A stretch of DNA of 64,000 bases from an uncultured Pelagibacteraceae bacterium (lineage in GTDB: Bacteria; Pseudomonadota; Alphaproteobacteria; Pelagibacterales; Pelagibacteraceae): contig CACHUN010000003.1 in NCBI GenBank assembly GCA_902583075.1, forward strand, positions 208,202 to 272,201, written 5' to 3'. Shown piece by piece: positions 9,614 through 18,914 of this stretch. Under the pieces are notes generated by a model. That model was not told where the DNA came from, made no database searches, and saw nothing but the letters and a program-made list of their open reading frames with translations. Every line of letters starts with the position of its first letter. Position 1 is the stretch's first letter. Both the position numbers and the translations under genes were made by a program.

Positions 9614-10036
9614 ATGAAATTATCAAGTAAAGGTAGATACGCTGTAATGGCTTTAGCGGATCTAGCAAAATTTAATTTAAAAGAGCCAGTATCATTAAGA
9701 GATATATCTTTAAGGCAAGGTATATCGCTTGTTTACTTGGAACAGCTTTTTTCAAAATTAAAAAAGAACCAAATAGTTACAAGTGTTAGAGGTAATAAAG
9801 GCGGTTACATATTATCAAAACGAGCTTCTGAGATAAAAATTTCAGATGTATTTATTGCTGTAGACGAAAAAGTAAAAACAGTTGGGTGTGAAAAACATTC
9901 AGAGAACGGATGTAATGGTAAATCCTCTAAATGTATTACCCATGATTTATGGGATGAGCTAGAAGATTATATAAATAACTTTTTCCAGCAAAAAACGTTA
10001 AGTGATTTAATTAATAAAAGAACTTTAAATGGATAA
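9614..10036 (+). CDS. iscR: Rrf2-family Fe-S responsive regulator IscR
   Basis: A 140 aa Rrf2 winged-helix repressor ([18 protein letters not shown] start, typical for the family). The cluster-binding segment has C92, C100, C107 and H110; E. coli IscR uses C92, C98, C104 and H107, so the ligand set is conserved with slightly wider spacing. It probably senses [2Fe-2S] status and represses the downstream suf genes through the palindrome just upstream. It overlaps sufB by 8 bp. It is the only recognisable transcription factor in the window. Confidence 0.93.
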   Translation: MKLSSKGRYAVMALADLAKFNLKEPVSLRDISLRQGISLVYLEQLFSKLKKNQIVTSVRGNKGGYILSKRASEIKISDVFIAVDEKVKTVGCEKHSENGCNGKSSKCITHDLWDELEDYINNFFQQKTLSDLINKRTLNG

Positions 10037-11471
10037 CAGACAAAAAGAAATTGATAATCTAAAAGATTATAAATACGGTTTTACAACTGATATTGAAAAC
10101 ACAAGAGCGCCCAAGGGATTAAACGAAGATGTGATAAAATTTATTTCTAATGTTAAAAAAGAACCACAATGGATGCTTGATTTTAGATTAAAAGCATATG
10201 AAAGATTTAAACAGTTGAAAGAACCTGATTGGCAAAAACCAAAATATCCAAAAATAGATTATCAAGATTTATATTATTATTCAGCTCCTAAAAGTATGAA
10301 AGATAAACCAAAAAACTTGGATGATTTAGACCCTAAACTTTTAGAAACTTACAAAAAATTAGGTATACCACTGCAAGAGCAAAAAAGACTTAATGGTATT
10401 GCAGTTGATGCAGTATTTGACTCTGTTTCTGTTGCAACAACATTTAGAGAAGAACTTACAAAACAGGGAATTATTTTTTGTCCAATTTCAGAAGCTATAC
10501 AAAATCATCCTGAATTAGTTAAAAAATATTTAGGTTCGGTTATACAAGTCACTGACCATTTCTTTGCAACTCTAAACTCTGCAGTTTTTACTGATGGATC
10601 ATTTGCCTACATACCTGAAGGCGTACGTTGCCCAATGGAGCTTTCAACATACTTTAGAATTAATGCATCTAATACAGGACAATTTGAAAGAACATTAATT
10701 GTTGCTGATAAGGGAAGCTATGTAAGTTATTTAGAAGGTTGTACAGCTCCAATGCGAGATGAAAATCAGCTACATGCAGCAAATGTAGAATTAGTTGCAT
10801 TGGATGATGCAGAGATAAAATATTCTACAGTTCAGAATTGGTATCCTGGTGATAAAGATGGAAAAGGTGGAATTTATAATTTTGTTACAAAGCGTGGATT
10901 GTGTAAAGGAAAGAACTCTAAAATCTCTTGGACACAAGTCGAAACTGGTTCTGCCATTACTTGGAAATATCCAAGTTGTATTTTAAAAGGTGATAATTCT
11001 GTTGGAGAATTTTACTCTATCGCTATTACAAATAATCACCAAAAAGCAGATACTGGAACTAAAATGATTCATTTAGGAAAAAATACTAAAAGTAAAATAA
11101 TATCAAAGGGTATTAGCGCTGGTTACTCAGATATGACTTACAGAGGGTTAGTTGACATCTCACCAAAAGCTTCTGATTCCAACAATTATACTCAATGTGA
11201 CTCTTTATTAATGGGCAACAAATGTGGGGCACATACAGTTCCGTATATCAAAAATAAAAATTCAGAATCGAATATTGCTCATGAAGCAACAACATCAAAA
11301 ATTAGTGAAGAGCAATTACATTACTGTCAACAGAGAGGCTTGAGTGCTGAAGAGGCAGTAGGATTAATTGTTAATGGATTTTGCAAAGAAGTATTACAAC
11401 AATTACCAATGGAATTTGCTGTTGAGGCTCAAAAGCTAGTTGGTATCAGCTTAGAAGGAAGTGTTGGCTGA
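10029..11471 (+). CDS. sufB: Fe-S cluster assembly scaffold SufB
   Basis: Core subunit of the SufBC2D scaffold on which Fe-S clusters are built in the cytoplasm. The 480 aa protein has the SufB signatures [46 protein letters not shown] and the C-terminal [20 protein letters not shown]. Cys and Glu/His residues in these blocks are those implicated in cluster assembly in the family. It overlaps both iscR (8 bp) and sufC (1 bp, TGATG), indicating translational coupling. Confidence 0.97.
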   Translation: MDNRQKEIDNLKDYKYGFTTDIENTRAPKGLNEDVIKFISNVKKEPQWMLDFRLKAYERFKQLKEPDWQKPKYPKIDYQDLYYYSAPKSMKDKPKNLDDLDPKLLETYKKLGIPLQEQKRLNGIAVDAVFDSVSVATTFREELTKQGIIFCPISEAIQNHPELVKKYLGSVIQVTDHFFATLNSAVFTDGSFAYIPEGVRCPMELSTYFRINASNTGQFERTLIVADKGSYVSYLEGCTAPMRDENQLHAANVELVALDDAEIKYSTVQNWYPGDKDGKGGIYNFVTKRGLCKGKNSKISWTQVETGSAITWKYPSCILKGDNSVGEFYSIAITNNHQKADTGTKMIHLGKNTKSKIISKGISAGYSDMTYRGLVDISPKASDSNNYTQCDSLLMGNKCGAHTVPYIKNKNSESNIAHEATTSKISEEQLHYCQQRGLSAEEAVGLIVNGFCKEVLQQLPMEFAVEAQKLVGISLEGSVG

Positions 11472-12205
11472 TGTTAAAAATAAATAAATTAAACGCAAAA
11501 ATCGATAGCAAAGAAATTTTAAAGGGATTTTCTCTAAATATTAATCCTGGAGAGGTTCATGCTATTATGGGACCAAATGGATCTGGTAAAAGTACGCTAT
11601 CAAATATTTTGTCAGGTAAAAAAGGATATGAAGTTTCAGGAGAAGTACTTTTTGAGGAAAAAGATTTGTTTGAGCTTGAAACAGAGGAAAGAGCTCATAA
11701 AGGTATTTTTCTTGCCTTTCAATATCCATTAGAAATTCCAGGTGTTAATACAAATATATTTCTAAAGACTTCATTAAATGCAGTAAGAAAGGCAAGAGGT
11801 GAAAAAGAGCTTGATGCTATAGAATTTTTAAAATTAGTGAAGGAAAAGTCTAAAGAACTTAAATTTGATGAAGAAAAATTAAACAGACAACTGAATGTTG
11901 GTTTTTCAGGTGGAGAGAAAAAGAAAAATGAAATTTTACAAATGTCTTTATTGGCTCCAAAATTATCAATTTTGGATGAAACAGATTCTGGTCTAGATAT
12001 TGATGCATTAAGAATTGTAGCTGATGGAGTTAATACATTAAGGGATGATAAAAATTCGTTTTTAATAATTACACATTACCAAAGATTACTTGATTATATT
12101 AAACCTGATTTTGTTCATGTTTTAATGGATGGAAAAATCGTAAAATCTGGTGGTGCAGAATTAGCTTTGGAACTAGAAAAAAAGGGGTATGAAAATTTTC
12201 ATTAG
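11471..12205 (+). CDS. sufC: Fe-S assembly ATPase SufC
   Basis: ABC-type ATPase partner of SufB and SufD (244 aa). Walker A is GPNGSGKST, the signature is [14 protein letters not shown] (SufC-specific replacement of LSGGQ), and Walker B/D-loop is [12 protein letters not shown]. It is cytoplasmic with no membrane partner. Its stop codon directly abuts the sufD start. Confidence 0.97.
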   Translation: MLKINKLNAKIDSKEILKGFSLNINPGEVHAIMGPNGSGKSTLSNILSGKKGYEVSGEVLFEEKDLFELETEERAHKGIFLAFQYPLEIPGVNTNIFLKTSLNAVRKARGEKELDAIEFLKLVKEKSKELKFDEEKLNRQLNVGFSGGEKKKNEILQMSLLAPKLSILDETDSGLDIDALRIVADGVNTLRDDKNSFLIITHYQRLLDYIKPDFVHVLMDGKIVKSGGAELALELEKKGYENFH

Positions 12206-13453
12206 ATGAAAGAGCAACTACAAAAAGATTTTGATAATACTATTAGAAATTTAACTTTATCTCAAAAAGACATTGAAATAAAAAAATTTTATTTAGATAA
12301 TTTTATTAATAAAGGTTTTCCAAACAGAAAAGAAGAAGACTGGAAATTTTCTGACCTTAACCAAATAATAAAAAGAAATATTGGAGAGCTAAGTTTTTAT
12401 AGTGACTATACATCTACAAATAAAGTTGATACTTCTGCATTTGTAGATGGTTTAGAGCATAACAAAGTAGTATTTATTAATGGAAGAATAGAAAAAATTG
12501 ATTTTGAATATGAAAAAAAAGATCAAATAGAAATAATTGATCAGTCAGAAACTATTAATAAATTTAATAATAATAGTTCTTTATCTGACTTAAATAGCGC
12601 CTTTACTAATAAGTCTTTTAAAATAGTGGTTAAAAAAGGTTATCAATTAATAAAACCATTGATTATTTATCATACAACAAACTCTAAAATTTGGTCTAAA
12701 AATATTAATTTAAGACTAAATTTTGAATTATATGAAAATAGCTCATTAAGATTAATTGATTTATTTAGGGACAATTCGGAAAAAAATTTTCTAAATATAT
12801 TTTACAACTTTGATTTAAAAGAAAACTCCGTTTTAAAAAATTACAAAGTAGATAAATTTGAAAATAAAAATATTAAGTACTCCTTCAATAATATTGAGCA
12901 AGATAAAAACAGTATTTCAGAAACTTTTATTTTATCATCAGGATCAAATTTTTGTAAGAATGAAATTAATTGTAACTTAAATGGAGAATATTCATCAGCT
13001 TTTGTTAATGGTATTTTCTCTATAAATAATAATAAACACCATGAAATTAGAACAATCATAAATCACTTAACAGAAAATACAAAAAGTTATCAACTTATAA
13101 AAAGTGTTTTAGAAGATAGTTCTAAAGCAGTATATCAAGGAAAAATATTTGTTAACTCTAAGGCACAAAAAACAGATGGTTATCAACTTAGTAAAGCAAT
13201 TTTATTAAATAAAGTTTCTGAGTTTAATGCTAAACCAGAGTTAGAAATTTATGCAGATGACGTCAAATGTTCACACGGTTCTGCATCAGGTAGTCTTAAT
13301 GAGGACTCGATATTTTACTTAATGTCTAGAGGATTAAATTATCAACAGTCAAGAGAACTTTTAATTAATGGTTTTCTGTTAGATGTTGTTGAAAAAATTA
13401 CTGACCCTGAAGTAAAAAATTTAATTAAAAATATGATTGGAATTAAGGAATGA
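12206..13453 (+). CDS. sufD: Fe-S assembly protein SufD
   Basis: SufB paralogue and third member of the SufBC2D complex, 415 aa. The N-terminus is divergent and Asn/Lys-rich. The conserved C-terminal block ELEIYADDVKCSHGSASGSL followed by FYLMSRGLNYQQSRELLING is diagnostic. ATG follows the sufC TAG directly, and the 3' end overlaps sufS by 4 bp (ATGA). Confidence 0.94.
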   Translation: MKEQLQKDFDNTIRNLTLSQKDIEIKKFYLDNFINKGFPNRKEEDWKFSDLNQIIKRNIGELSFYSDYTSTNKVDTSAFVDGLEHNKVVFINGRIEKIDFEYEKKDQIEIIDQSETINKFNNNSSLSDLNSAFTNKSFKIVVKKGYQLIKPLIIYHTTNSKIWSKNINLRLNFELYENSSLRLIDLFRDNSEKNFLNIFYNFDLKENSVLKNYKVDKFENKNIKYSFNNIEQDKNSISETFILSSGSNFCKNEINCNLNGEYSSAFVNGIFSINNNKHHEIRTIINHLTENTKSYQLIKSVLEDSSKAVYQGKIFVNSKAQKTDGYQLSKAILLNKVSEFNAKPELEIYADDVKCSHGSASGSLNEDSIFYLMSRGLNYQQSRELLINGFLLDVVEKITDPEVKNLIKNMIGIKE

Positions 13454-14670
13454 AAATAGAGAACATAAAAACAGAGTTTCCTATATTTGATGAAAAAATA
13501 CAAAATAATGATTTAGTCTATTTAGATAGCGCTAACTCATCACAAAAACCAAAAGTTGTGGCTGATAAAATAAATGAATTTTATACTAAACAATTTTCGA
13601 ATGTTGGAAGAAGTGTTCATTATTTAGCAGTTGCAGCGACAAACTTATATGAAAATACAAGGTCATCTGTGCAAAAATACATCAATGCTAAAGATAAAAA
13701 TGAAATAGTTTTTACCAAAGGAGCCACTGAAGCATTAAATTTAGTAGCCAATACTCTAGGGCAAAAATATCTGAATGAGGGAGATGAAGTTTTAATTACA
13801 GAGCTTGAGCACCATTCAAATTATGTGCCTTGGCATTTCTTAAGAAAATCAAAAAATATTAAAATCAATTTTGCAGAGGTAAATGAAGATGGTGACATTT
13901 CTCTAGAGGATATTGAAAAAAAAATAACATCTAAGACTAAAGTAATAGCAATTACTCATTTATCTAACGTGACGGGAGCAATATTGCCTATTAAAGAAAT
14001 AACAGATTTAGCTCATTCTAAAGGAATAATAGTTGTAATTGATGGTTGTCAGGGAGCTCCTCATCTCAAATTAGATATGCAAGACTTAGATTGTGATTTT
14101 TATGCAATATCATGCCATAAAATGTATGGACCTACTGGACTAGGTGTTTTGTATGGTAAAAAGAAGTGGTTAGAAGAACTACCACCCTATCAAGGTGGAG
14201 GTGGTATGATTAGAGAAGTAAAAAAAGATAAAATATCTTATGGTGATTTACCAAATAAATATGAGGCTGGGACCATGGCTACAGCTCAAGTTATTGCATT
14301 TGATCAGTCAATAAAGTTTATGGAGAGTATTGGTATTGAGAATATCATGAAACATGAAGCTGATTTAGTTGAGTATGGTCAAGATTTATTACAAAAAAAT
14401 AATTCAGTTAAATTAATTGGCAGTCCAAAAAACAAAGGTGGAGTTTTATCCTTCACATTGGAAGGTGTTCATCCACATGACATTGCAACAATACTTGATG
14501 AAGACGGAGTTGCAATAAGAGCAGGCCATCATTGTTGTCAAATATTACATGATAAATTAAATATACCTGCTAGTGCAAGAGCATCGGTTGGAATTTATAA
14601 TACTAAAGATGACTTAGATAAATTAAATGAGTCTATTAATAACTGTAAAAAAATATTTAATTTAAAATGA
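13450..14670 (+). CDS. sufS: cysteine desulfurase SufS
   Basis: PLP-dependent group II cysteine desulfurase that supplies sulfane sulfur for cluster assembly. Length 406 aa. The PLP lysine is in SCHKMYGPTG (K224). The catalytic Cys is in RAGHHCCQ (C362), in the position of E. coli SufS C364; the second Cys replaces the usual Ala. Other family blocks are TKGATEALNLVA and ELEHHSNYVPW. No sufE is present. The next gene, sufU, overlaps by 4 bp and is the likely sulfur acceptor. Confidence 0.96.
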   Translation: MKIENIKTEFPIFDEKIQNNDLVYLDSANSSQKPKVVADKINEFYTKQFSNVGRSVHYLAVAATNLYENTRSSVQKYINAKDKNEIVFTKGATEALNLVANTLGQKYLNEGDEVLITELEHHSNYVPWHFLRKSKNIKINFAEVNEDGDISLEDIEKKITSKTKVIAITHLSNVTGAILPIKEITDLAHSKGIIVVIDGCQGAPHLKLDMQDLDCDFYAISCHKMYGPTGLGVLYGKKKWLEELPPYQGGGGMIREVKKDKISYGDLPNKYEAGTMATAQVIAFDQSIKFMESIGIENIMKHEADLVEYGQDLLQKNNSVKLIGSPKNKGGVLSFTLEGVHPHDIATILDEDGVAIRAGHHCCQILHDKLNIPASARASVGIYNTKDDLDKLNESINNCKKIFNLK

Positions 14671-15131
14671 ACTTAAAAGAACTTTATCAAGAAATTATTT
14701 TAGAGCATGGAAAAAATCCAAGGAATCTTGGAAAAGTACATGAGTTTAATAAAGATGCAAAAGGTCATAACCCTTTATGTGGAGACAATGTTCATGTTTA
14801 TCTTAAATTAAATGGACAAAAAATAGTTGAGGATATTTCATTTGAAGGAAGTGGATGTGCTATTTCAATGGCGTCAGCTTCAATCATGACTGATTTAATT
14901 AAAGGCAAAAATGAACATGAAGCTAAAGAGATAGTTGAAGATTTTTTAGGAATGATTAAAGAAAATCCAGATTTAAAATCAGAATACTTAAAAGAAGATG
15001 AGAAAACTAAATTAATGTGTTTATCTGGTGTTAAACAATATCCAATGAGAGTTAAGTGCGCAACATTATCGTGGCATACTCTTACATCTGCAATGGACAA
15101 CTCAAAGGAAATCACTAATACCGAGTCATAA
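14667..15131 (+). CDS. sufU: SufU-type sulfur acceptor (NifU/IscU fold)
   Basis: A 154 aa IscU-like protein of the SufU kind. It has the zinc/sulfur-binding residues C38 (HNPLCGD), C64 (SGCAISMASAS) and the C-terminal VKCATLSWH, plus the extra loop between the second and third ligand (the GMIKENPDLKSEYLKEDEK region) that separates SufU from IscU. In SufS-SufU systems this protein accepts persulfide in place of SufE, which fits the absence of sufE here. Confidence 0.9.
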   Translation: MNLKELYQEIILEHGKNPRNLGKVHEFNKDAKGHNPLCGDNVHVYLKLNGQKIVEDISFEGSGCAISMASASIMTDLIKGKNEHEAKEIVEDFLGMIKENPDLKSEYLKEDEKTKLMCLSGVKQYPMRVKCATLSWHTLTSAMDNSKEITNTES

Positions 15132-15135
15132 CTTT

Positions 15136-15432
15136 ATGGAATTAAAAGAAAAAGTAATTCAAGAAATAAAAAAAATTTACGATCCTGAAATACCAGTTAA
15201 TATTTACGAACTTGGATTAATTTATGATATTAATGTAGATGGAAAAAATATCAGTGTAAAAATGACATTAACTACTCCAAACTGTCCAGTTGCAGAAAGT
15301 TTGCCAAAAGAAGTTAAAGATAGTATTATGCAATTAGAAGAGGTAGATAAAGTAGATTTAGATTTAGTTTGGGAACCACCATGGGACAAGTCCATGATGT
15401 CAGAGGCAGCAAAATTAGAATTAAACTTATGA
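15136..15432 (+). CDS. sufT: SufT/MIP18-family (DUF59) Fe-S maturation factor
   Basis: A 98 aa DUF59 protein with the conserved IYDPEIPVNIYELGLIY start, the reactive-Cys motif TTPNCPVAESLP and a VWEPPWDKSMMSEAAKLEL end. Such proteins assist Fe-S delivery to client proteins and are often found in suf operons. It follows sufU by 4 bp and overlaps sufA by 4 bp (ATGA). Confidence 0.9.
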   Translation: MELKEKVIQEIKKIYDPEIPVNIYELGLIYDINVDGKNISVKMTLTTPNCPVAESLPKEVKDSIMQLEEVDKVDLDLVWEPPWDKSMMSEAAKLELNL

Positions 15433-15764
15433 CAAAACAAGTTATATCATTAAGCGATCAAGCAGCAGATAGAATAAAAGAAATTATGTCCTCTGCTGAA
15501 AATGACTCTATTGGTGTTAGAGTTGGAGTAAAATCAGGTGGATGCGCAGGAATGTCATATATCATGGAATACACAAAGGAAATAAATCCTAATGATGAAG
15601 TTATTGAGGACAAAGGTGTGAAAGTTTACATAGATCCTGCCGCTGTAATGTACCTTTTTGGAACTGAAATGGATTACAAAAAAGAGGAATTTTCATCACA
15701 ATTTGTTTTTAACAATCCAAATGAAACTGAAAGGTGCGGTTGCGGAGAATCTTTTAAAGTTTAA
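15429..15764 (+). CDS. sufA: A-type Fe-S carrier SufA/IscA
   Basis: A-type carrier, 111 aa, with the three conserved cysteines: SGGCAGMSY and the C-terminal CGCGESF. I chose ATG 15429 (MTKQVISLSDQAADRIKEIM). The track's start at 15369 lies within sufT and its first 20 residues do not belong to the family. It is the last gene of the suf operon. The 227 bp beyond it hold only a weak 7 bp hairpin (15770-15795), a doubtful small reverse ORF and the glnA 3' stem-loop. Confidence 0.93.
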   Translation: MTKQVISLSDQAADRIKEIMSSAENDSIGVRVGVKSGGCAGMSYIMEYTKEINPNDEVIEDKGVKVYIDPAAVMYLFGTEMDYKKEEFSSQFVFNNPNETERCGCGESFKV

Positions 15765-15768
15765 TTAA

Positions 15769-15903
15769 TTATTGGTAATAGGAAATAAACCAATATTGGC
15801 CTCTTTTATTCATAGAATAAGTCTTATTTTTTCTCTTAGGTCTCCTAATTTCATGTCTTTTAAAACCAAATATATTCTTTATAGTTAATATGATTTTAGT
15901 CAT
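15769..15903 (-). CDS. doubtful small basic ORF (44 aa)
   Basis: Open frame between sufA and glnA on the glnA strand, absent from the track: MTKIILTIKNIFGFKRHEI at the start, then a very basic stretch and a YWFISYYQ end. AAAGG lies only one base before the ATG, too close for a normal ribosome-binding site. I recognise no family. It would sit downstream of the glnA stem-loop. It may be chance in AT-rich DNA. Confidence 0.2.
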   Translation of the reverse strand: MTKIILTIKNIFGFKRHEIRRPKRKNKTYSMNKRGQYWFISYYQ

Positions 15904-15942
15904 ACCTTTACTTAACAAAATTTAGTAAATTTAGAATTCTAA

Positions 15943-15979
15943 TATGGGAATACCTGCTATTACTACAGGTAATCCCATA
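15943..15979 (-). terminator. stem-loop 3' of glnA
   Basis: TATGGGAATACCTG and CAGGTAATCCCATA form a 14 bp stem with one internal mismatch around a 9-base loop. It begins about a dozen bases past the glnA stop codon. No run of T follows in either direction, so this may be an mRNA 3'-end stabiliser or a weak bidirectional terminator between convergent suf and glnA transcripts, not a canonical intrinsic terminator. Confidence 0.6.
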
Positions 15980-15991
15980 AAAATTAGCTTT

Positions 15992-17398
15992 TTAACAGCT
16001 ATAATACATGTCAAATTCAATAGGGTGCGGCGTATGTTCAAAATTATGAATTTCTTCATATTTAAGTTCAATGTACGCATCTATTTGATCATCAGTAAAT
16101 ACATTACCCTGAGTTAAGAAACCTCTATCTTTGTCCAATGACTCCATTGCTTCTCTCAAAGAGCCACAAACAGTTGGCACTTTTTTAACTTGCTTTTCTG
16201 ATAAAGCATAAAGGTCTTTGTCGAACGATTTACCTGGATCAATTTTATTTTTTATTCCATCAATTCCAGCCATAAGCATAGAAGCAAATGTTAAATATGG
16301 ATTTCCTGATGCATCTGGGAATCTTATTTCGCATCTTGCACCTTTTTTGCTTAAGGTGATTGGAATTCTGCATGATGCTGATCTGTTTCTAGCAGAATAT
16401 GCAAGTAAAACTGGAGCCTCAAATCCTGGTATTAATCTTTTGTAACTATTTGTAGTAGCATTAGCAAATGCATTAATTGCTTTTGCATGCTTTAATACTC
16501 CGCCAATATAGTAAAGAGCAGTTTGTGATAATCCAGCATATTTATTTCCAGAAAAAACCGGAGTTTTCCCTTTCCAAATTGATTGGTGAGTATGCATTCC
16601 AGAACCATTGTCTCCTTTAACAGGTTTTGGCATAAAAGTTGCAGTTTTACCAAAAGAGTGAGAAACCATCTGAACAACATATTTATATAGTTGAACGTTG
16701 TCTGCTTGATCAACCAAAGTTCCAAACAACATTCCAAGTTCATGTTGACTTGGAGCAACTTCATGGTGGTGTTTTTCTACAGTAATTCCAACATCTCTTA
16801 GTCCTTTAAGGTATTCACCTCTCATATCTTGGGCGCTATCTACTGGTGGTACAGGAAAATATCCTCCTTTTACTCCAGGTCTATGACCCATGTTTCCATT
16901 ATCGTAAGATTTTCCTGAATTATATGGACCTTCTGAACTATCAATTGAAAAACTTGTTTCATTCATATCGTTTTTAATTCTGACGTCATCAAAAACAAAA
17001 AACTCAGGTTCTGGACCAAAATAAGCTGTATCACCAATTCCTGTTTTCTTTAAATATGCTTCAGCTTTTTTTGCAATTCCTCTTGGATCTCTTTCATAGG
17101 GATCTCTCTTAACTGCATCTAAAATATCGCAAAATAAAATTAAAGTATTATGAGATGTATAAGGATCTATTACTTTTCTACTTAAATCAGGCTTTAATAT
17201 CATGTCAGATTCATTAATTGCTTTCCATCCTGCAATTGAAGATCCATCAAAAAATACACCGTCATTTAGCATTCCTTCATCAACGATTGTTGTATCCATT
17301 GTTAAATGTTGAAGTTTACCTCTTGGGTCCGTAAATCTAAGATCCACAAACTCAATATTCTTAGACTTCATCAATTTTAGTACGTCCTTAGCGCTCAT
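15992..17398 (-). CDS. glnA: glutamine synthetase type I
   Basis: ATP-dependent ligation of ammonia to glutamate. The 468 aa length equals the E. coli enzyme. Motifs: DGSSIAGW, GPEPEFFVFDD, the metal/ATP block GDNGSGMHTHQSIW, the region ending NSYKRLIPGFEAPVLLAYS, and SCRIP. The adenylylation loop is KDLYALSEKQ, with the Tyr at residue 397 as in E. coli; whether an adenylyltransferase exists cannot be told from this window. A strong AGGAG lies five bases before the ATG, unlike most genes here. A hairpin sits in the leader. Confidence 0.97.
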   Translation of the reverse strand: MSAKDVLKLMKSKNIEFVDLRFTDPRGKLQHLTMDTTIVDEGMLNDGVFFDGSSIAGWKAINESDMILKPDLSRKVIDPYTSHNTLILFCDILDAVKRDPYERDPRGIAKKAEAYLKKTGIGDTAYFGPEPEFFVFDDVRIKNDMNETSFSIDSSEGPYNSGKSYDNGNMGHRPGVKGGYFPVPPVDSAQDMRGEYLKGLRDVGITVEKHHHEVAPSQHELGMLFGTLVDQADNVQLYKYVVQMVSHSFGKTATFMPKPVKGDNGSGMHTHQSIWKGKTPVFSGNKYAGLSQTALYYIGGVLKHAKAINAFANATTNSYKRLIPGFEAPVLLAYSARNRSASCRIPITLSKKGARCEIRFPDASGNPYLTFASMLMAGIDGIKNKIDPGKSFDKDLYALSEKQVKKVPTVCGSLREAMESLDKDRGFLTQGNVFTDDQIDAYIELKYEEIHNFEHTPHPIEFDMYYSC

Positions 17399-17421
17399 AT
17401 TATCTCCTATAATTTTTCTAA

Positions 17422-17442
17422 TTTTCTTATCAGTTAAGAAAA
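17422..17442 (-). promoter_or_regulatory. hairpin in the glnA leader
   Basis: On the glnA strand TTTTCTTA-ACTGA-TAAGAAAA forms a perfect 8 bp stem with a 5-base loop, ending about 14 bases before the AGGAG ribosome-binding site. It is not followed by a T run. It could modulate translation or mRNA stability; AT-rich sequence also produces such stems by chance. Confidence 0.4.
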
Positions 17443-17540
17443 GATAAATAATGCCTATTAAATAGATATCACTTATGCTTTTTTTACATGTATATTAACC
17501 TTAAAAAATTGGAATTTTCAATCAATCCTAAGTTGCAATA

Positions 17541-18020
17541 ATGAGTTTATTAAATAAAGAGCCAGTTAAAAGAGCTGAAAAAGCTTTAAAAGAATTCGAT
17601 GAGACTTTATCAGTTACTGAATTAGAAAATACAGCAAGAACAGCCGTAGATGCGGCAAAATCTTTAAATTGTGAGGTGGGAGCAATTGTTAAGAGTTTAC
17701 TTTTTAAAAATGGTGATAATTATTTTTTATGTTTAGTCTCTGGTGACAAAAGATGTTCATTAAACAAATTAAAAAAGTTTTTTAATAGTAAAGATTTAAG
17801 TATGGCATCACCTAATGATGTGAAAGAACAAACTGGTTATACAATTGGAGGGGTATCTCCAATAGGACACACAAATAGCTTGCAAATATTAGTTGATAGT
17901 TCTTTGAAAAGATTTGAAGATTTATTTGCTGCTGCTGGACATCCAAACTGTATTTTTAAAATAAATTTTGCAGATCTTATAAAAATAACTAATGGATCAA
18001 TAGAAGATATAATTGAATGA
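17541..18020 (+). CDS. YbaK/EbsC-family aminoacyl-tRNA deacylase
   Basis: A 159 aa protein of the YbaK/ProXp editing-domain family, which hydrolyses mischarged tRNAs (for example Cys- or Ala-tRNA-Pro). The family elements seen are the AKSLNCEVGAIVKSLLFK segment with its conserved Lys, the GDKRCSLNKLKK segment, and the GxxPxGH loop in YTIGGVSPIGHTN. Exact tRNA specificity cannot be set from sequence alone. It overlaps the next gene by 4 bp. Confidence 0.87.
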   Translation: MSLLNKEPVKRAEKALKEFDETLSVTELENTARTAVDAAKSLNCEVGAIVKSLLFKNGDNYFLCLVSGDKRCSLNKLKKFFNSKDLSMASPNDVKEQTGYTIGGVSPIGHTNSLQILVDSSLKRFEDLFAAAGHPNCIFKINFADLIKITNGSIEDIIE

Positions 18021-18910
18021 AATCTCCAAACGCTACCGATTATTTCATTCTTACTTTTTTAGCCTTACTTTGGGCTTCAGCTTTTTTTAACATTAAAATT
18101 GCAACATATTCTTATGGACCAATAACAATAGCTTTTTTAAGAATTTTATTTGGAATGATACCATTATTATTACTTTGTTATTTCAAAAAAATAAAAATTG
18201 AAGCATTTTCTAAAGATTGGAAATGGTTTGCAGCAATTGGTATCATTAATTTAGTTATACCTTTCTTCCTAATAGCATACGGGGTTCAGAAAGTTCAAAG
18301 TAACTTAGCAGCAATTTTAATGTCAACTACACCTATAAGTGCAACAATACTCGCTCATTTCTTTACAGAAGGAGAGAAAATAAACATAATAAAAATATTT
18401 GGAATTGTATTAGGTTTTTCAGGAATTGTTTATTTATTCTCAGAAAATTTACTTATAAATAATGAAAATTTATTTTCTGCTCTTATGATTCTATTGGGAT
18501 CTACTTTTTATGTTATTGGAGGAATTTTAACATTAAAAATTAGTAATAAGAAAAATGAAAATGTAACTGCATCAATTCTTATTTGGGGAGCTATAATTGC
18601 TTGTCCAATATCTCTAATAATTGAGCAACCATGGAATTTAAATCCATCATTAGACTCCACATTATCTTTGATTTATCTTGGTATTTTTCCAACTGGAATT
18701 GCATGGTTATTAAGATTTATGATTTTAAAGAAAAATGGCTTAGTTTTTCAAAGTCAGGTCGCCTATCTAATACCGATTTTTGGAGTTATTTTAGGATATA
18801 TTTTCTTAAATGAATTAGTGACACCTAAAATTTTAATAGCTTTATGTGCTGTTGTCTTAGGAATTTACTTTGTAAAAAAAGCAGGAGATAAAAAAATACA
18901 AAGTATATAA
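18017..18910 (+). CDS. EamA/DMT-superfamily transporter
   Basis: A 297 aa polytopic inner-membrane protein with about ten hydrophobic segments in two EamA repeats. The first starts LTFLALLWASAFFNIKIA with the RILFGMIPLLLL loop; the second includes YVIGGILTL and FPTGIAWLLRFMIL. Members export amino acids or metabolites; the substrate is unknown. ATGA overlap with the deacylase gene suggests co-transcription. It ends four bases from the start of the catabolic island. Confidence 0.87.
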   Translation: MKSPNATDYFILTFLALLWASAFFNIKIATYSYGPITIAFLRILFGMIPLLLLCYFKKIKIEAFSKDWKWFAAIGIINLVIPFFLIAYGVQKVQSNLAAILMSTTPISATILAHFFTEGEKINIIKIFGIVLGFSGIVYLFSENLLINNENLFSALMILLGSTFYVIGGILTLKISNKKNENVTASILIWGAIIACPISLIIEQPWNLNPSLDSTLSLIYLGIFPTGIAWLLRFMILKKNGLVFQSQVAYLIPIFGVILGYIFLNELVTPKILIALCAVVLGIYFVKKAGDKKIQSI

Positions 18911-18914
18911 ATTT

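Noticed and set aside
14798-15115. 105 aa reverse ORF inside sufU
   Set aside because: Shadow of sufU; no start signal or family match.
15369-15428. Track's upstream start of sufA
   Set aside because: The extra 20 residues are read from sufT in another frame; ATG 15429 with ATGA coupling gives the normal SufA N-terminus.
15770-15795. TATTGGT/ACCAATA hairpin after sufA as the suf terminator
   Set aside because: Only 7 bp with a 12-base loop and no T run; too weak to call.
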